Below are positions 5,443 through 7,169 of a stretch of DNA of 7,169 nucleotides, piece by piece (position 1 is the stretch's first letter; the number at the start of each line of letters is the position of its first letter). The stretch comes from an uncultured Dorea sp. (GTDB taxonomy: Bacteria > Bacillota > Clostridia > Lachnospirales > Lachnospiraceae). The notes beneath the pieces were generated by a model, which did not search any database, had not been told where the DNA came from, and saw only the letters and a list, made by a program, of their open reading frames with translations. The translations under genes were made by a program, and so were the position numbers. The stretch lies in NCBI GenBank assembly GCA_910588745.1, contig CAJURK010000077.1, positions 1 to 7,169 of the forward strand, written 5' to 3'.

Positions 5443-6204
5443 ATGAATATCATAGAAACAAGACAATTAACCAAATCTTACGGGAAACTTACCGCTGTCT
5501 CCAACATCAGCCTCCACATCCCCAAGGGCCGCATCTACGGCTTTCTAGGGCCAAACGGCGCAGGAAAGTCTACTACGATGAAAATGTTCCTGGGACTTAC
5601 CAGTCCTACCTCCGGCTATTTTACCATTGACGGCAAGACGCTTTCTTCCGAACGAATTCCGGTTCTAAAGAAAATCGGCTCTCTTATTGAGGCTCCCGCC
5701 TTTTACGGAAATCTTACCGGAGAAGAGAATTTGGATATCGTCCGCAGAATCTTAGGGCTTCCCCAATCCTCTATCAGCGAAGCGCTGGAACTCACCGGAC
5801 TCGCCCAGCATGGAAACCGCCAGGTGAAGAAGTACTCCCTGGGCATGAAACAGCGGCTGGGGCTGGCAGAAGCCCTGATCGGGAAACCGCCGATCCTGAT
5901 TTTAGACGAGCCAACCAACGGACTTGACCCGGTAGGAATCCACGAAATCCGAACCCTCATCCGTTCCCTGCCAAAACAGTACGGCTGCACTGTGCTGGTC
6001 TCCTCCCACCTGTTAAGCGAAATCGAATTGTTAGCGGACGATATCGGCATCTTAAACCACGGCCGCCTGTTATTCGAGGGAACCATGGAGGCATTGCGGG
6101 ACTATGCTTTCCATGCAGGATATCCTGCCGACAATCTGGAAGAAACCTTCCTCGCAATGATTCAAACCGACAATGCCGCCAGGAAGCGGGGTGATGACAA
6201 ATGA
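5443..6204 (+). CDS. LanF-like ABC transporter ATP-binding protein
   Basis: This 253-residue cytoplasmic ATPase would energise a membrane transporter that moves antimicrobial peptides away from the membrane. Walker A is GPNGAGKST (36-44), the signature is YSLGMKQRLG (131-140), Walker B is ILILDEP (151-157), the D-loop is GLDP (160-163), and the switch histidine is H189 in VSSHL. In place of the Q-loop glutamine the protein has E83 (SLIEAPAFYG). This E-loop is reported as a feature of LanF proteins of lantibiotic immunity transporters, and it is the best single argument for that subfamily. The start is supported by AAGGAG 8 bp upstream. Its last bases overlap the next gene in an ATGA, so the subunits are translationally coupled. 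Close relatives by layout are NisF/SpaF/MutF and CprA. The exact substrate is unknown, and general ABC-2 export remains possible. Confidence 0.88.
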   Translation: MNIIETRQLTKSYGKLTAVSNISLHIPKGRIYGFLGPNGAGKSTTMKMFLGLTSPTSGYFTIDGKTLSSERIPVLKKIGSLIEAPAFYGNLTGEENLDIVRRILGLPQSSISEALELTGLAQHGNRQVKKYSLGMKQRLGLAEALIGKPPILILDEPTNGLDPVGIHEIRTLIRSLPKQYGCTVLVSSHLLSEIELLADDIGILNHGRLLFEGTMEALRDYAFHAGYPADNLEETFLAMIQTDNAARKRGDDK

Positions 6205-6923
6205 TTTTTGCGCTGGAACTAAAAAAAATGCGCCGAACTGGCTTTGCCCCCATTTTCCTTGGCGGCGGCCTGCTGGCGGGGGCTGTTCCCCTGATTGATA
6301 CGGCTGTCAGAACCGAAACCTTTACCAGGCTTCCCGGGGAGCCCTTTTCGATTCTGATGGACGCCAACTGGTCCATGATGGCGCAGCTTACGATCCTCCT
6401 GATTGTCTGCGGGTGCTGTCTGATCTATCACACCGAATACGCCGAACGGGGCGATTTAAAGATGCGTACGCTCCCGGTAAGCCAAATTGGTTTATTCTGC
6501 GGGAAATTCGGCGCCGCGCTGCTATATACCCTGGCGGCGCTGGTTTTCCAGGGCATGGCGCTGGCATTCTCCGGCTTTTACTGGTTTCCGGAAGGAATCG
6601 CAGACTTTCCCAAACTGTTTGCAGGAATGGGCTATGAGCTAGCTATGCTCCTTCCCACTCTGGCGCTGATGCTGTTGATCGCCTCCTTCTGCCAGAATAT
6701 GTGGGGCAGCCTGGGCGCCGGCGTCATCCTTACCTTTCTGGGTTCGATGATACATGGGGAACATTTGACGCTTACCATGCTTCCCTTTGCGGCGCCTTAC
6801 CGAACGCTGTATGGGACTTCTGCGGCGGACGTAAAAACCGGCCTTGCCATCTGCGCCATACAGACCCTATTATTCCTGCTTATAGAAATCATATATTTAC
6901 GTGAAAGGAGATTACATGTATGA
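6201..6923 (+). CDS. ABC-2 type permease subunit (LanE/LanG-like)
   Basis: This 240-residue hydrophobic protein has about six predicted membrane helices, near residues 14-34, 58-78, 101-124, 142-163, 169-186 and 211-233. That is the usual size and topology of LanE/LanG or CprB/CprC subunits. It starts with a short cytoplasmic segment rich in K and R (LELKKMRR), typical of ABC-2 permeases. Between helices 2 and 3 lies the charged loop EYAERGDLKMRTLP, a common coupling region for the ATPase in this family. Its ATG overlaps the stop of the ATPase gene (ATGA, 6201-6204), and its own stop overlaps the next start in the same way (6920-6923). It would act as one half of the transmembrane channel. 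Sequence alone does not show whether it is the E or the G subunit. Confidence 0.85.
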   Translation: MIFALELKKMRRTGFAPIFLGGGLLAGAVPLIDTAVRTETFTRLPGEPFSILMDANWSMMAQLTILLIVCGCCLIYHTEYAERGDLKMRTLPVSQIGLFCGKFGAALLYTLAALVFQGMALAFSGFYWFPEGIADFPKLFAGMGYELAMLLPTLALMLLIASFCQNMWGSLGAGVILTFLGSMIHGEHLTLTMLPFAAPYRTLYGTSAADVKTGLAICAIQTLLFLLIEIIYLRERRLHV

Positions 6924-7169
6924 GCAAAATAACGATTCCAGACACAGCATTTCAAAAGTCTCCAGGTATAGCCGCGCTGTTTCGGATTGAACTGATCAAG
7001 CTCCGCAGATCCCACATTTTCTGGATCCTGCTGATTCCCGCCGCCATGATGTGGATCCCATCGGCGCTGAATGCGGATGTAAATTTCCGCATGAACGATA
7101 TCGGAATCTCTCCAGAACACAATTTCTTTATTCAGGGTTTTATGGGAATGGCATGGTTCATGATCCCCG
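6920..7169 (+). CDS. Second ABC-2 type permease subunit, 5' part only
   Basis: The gene is open from ATG at 6920 to the window edge (83 codons seen) and is cut by the window, not by a mutation. The start is chosen because AAAGGAG at 6904-6910 lies 9 bp upstream and the ATG overlaps the previous stop as ATGA. The ATG at 6916 is in a different frame. After a polar N-terminus comes FRIELIKLRRSHIFWILLIP, the basic entry and first membrane helix (about residues 33-50) typical of the ABC-2 family permeases of lantibiotic immunity transporters. An extracytoplasmic stretch follows (NADVNF through SPEHN), and then the start of a second helix (FFIQGFMGMAWFMIP). It completes an ATPase-permease-permease set of LanFEG/CprABC type. 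Anything beyond, such as further permeases or a peptide gene, is outside the window. Confidence 0.85.
   Translation, partial: MSKITIPDTAFQKSPGIAALFRIELIKLRRSHIFWILLIPAAMMWIPSALNADVNFRMNDIGISPEHNFFIQGFMGMAWFMIP

Noticed and set aside
6916..6918. ATG at 6916 as start of the second permease
   Set aside because: It is in another frame from the hydrophobic permease reading. The ATG at 6920 has the right frame, ribosome binding site spacing and ATGA overlap.
6797..7120. Minus-strand open frame of 107 codons under the two permease genes
   Set aside because: It is antisense to two well-supported, translationally coupled permeases, has no known motif and has an implausible composition.

Overview
The window looks like chromosomal DNA from a Gram-positive Clostridia-class gut-type bacterium, most likely a Lachnospiraceae relative. 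The reasons are strong AGGAGG-type ribosome binding sites, moderate GC, a Rpn/PDDEXK_2-family transposase-like relic, and the style of the two-component and ABC genes. This is inference from protein style; no database was searched.

Region 1-465 has no supportable gene. It holds hairpin-forming sequence at the left edge, a repeated GC-rich palindrome (178-254) and a strong hairpin terminator (356-395) that can work in both directions. Region 466-1332 is a gene graveyard on the minus strand. It contains a Rpn-family nuclease/transposase pseudogene interrupted by two in-frame TAG codons, one of which replaces the Q of the catalytic E-x-Q motif. At its 5' end this pseudogene is joined in frame to what looks like a C-terminal scrap of a PcfJ-like protein.

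Region 1329-5264 is a compact minus-strand operon of two complete two-component systems, transcribed right to left. First come an OmpR-type regulator and a HAMP-type sensor kinase (4563-5264, 3063-4487). Then come a second OmpR-type regulator and a small BceS-like intramembrane-sensing kinase (2353-3045, 1329-2333).

Divergently transcribed from 5443 is an ABC transporter of the lantibiotic/antimicrobial-peptide immunity (LanFEG, CprABC-like) layout. It has an ATPase with an E in place of the Q-loop glutamine, a six-helix permease, and a second permease cut by the window end. The three genes are coupled by ATGA stop/start overlaps. The 178-bp divergent region carries a perfect tandem 11-bp repeat plus two degenerate units in the same 11-bp phase. 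That is the expected form of an OmpR-family operator, beside a promoter with a good -10 and a poor -35.

The simplest reading is a peptide-antibiotic sensing and resistance locus. The first kinase/regulator pair probably senses a peptide and switches on the transporter through the phased repeats. The Bce-type second pair is unusual here because no BceAB-type transporter is visible. No lantibiotic precursor or modification gene is present, so the locus looks like resistance/immunity and not production.
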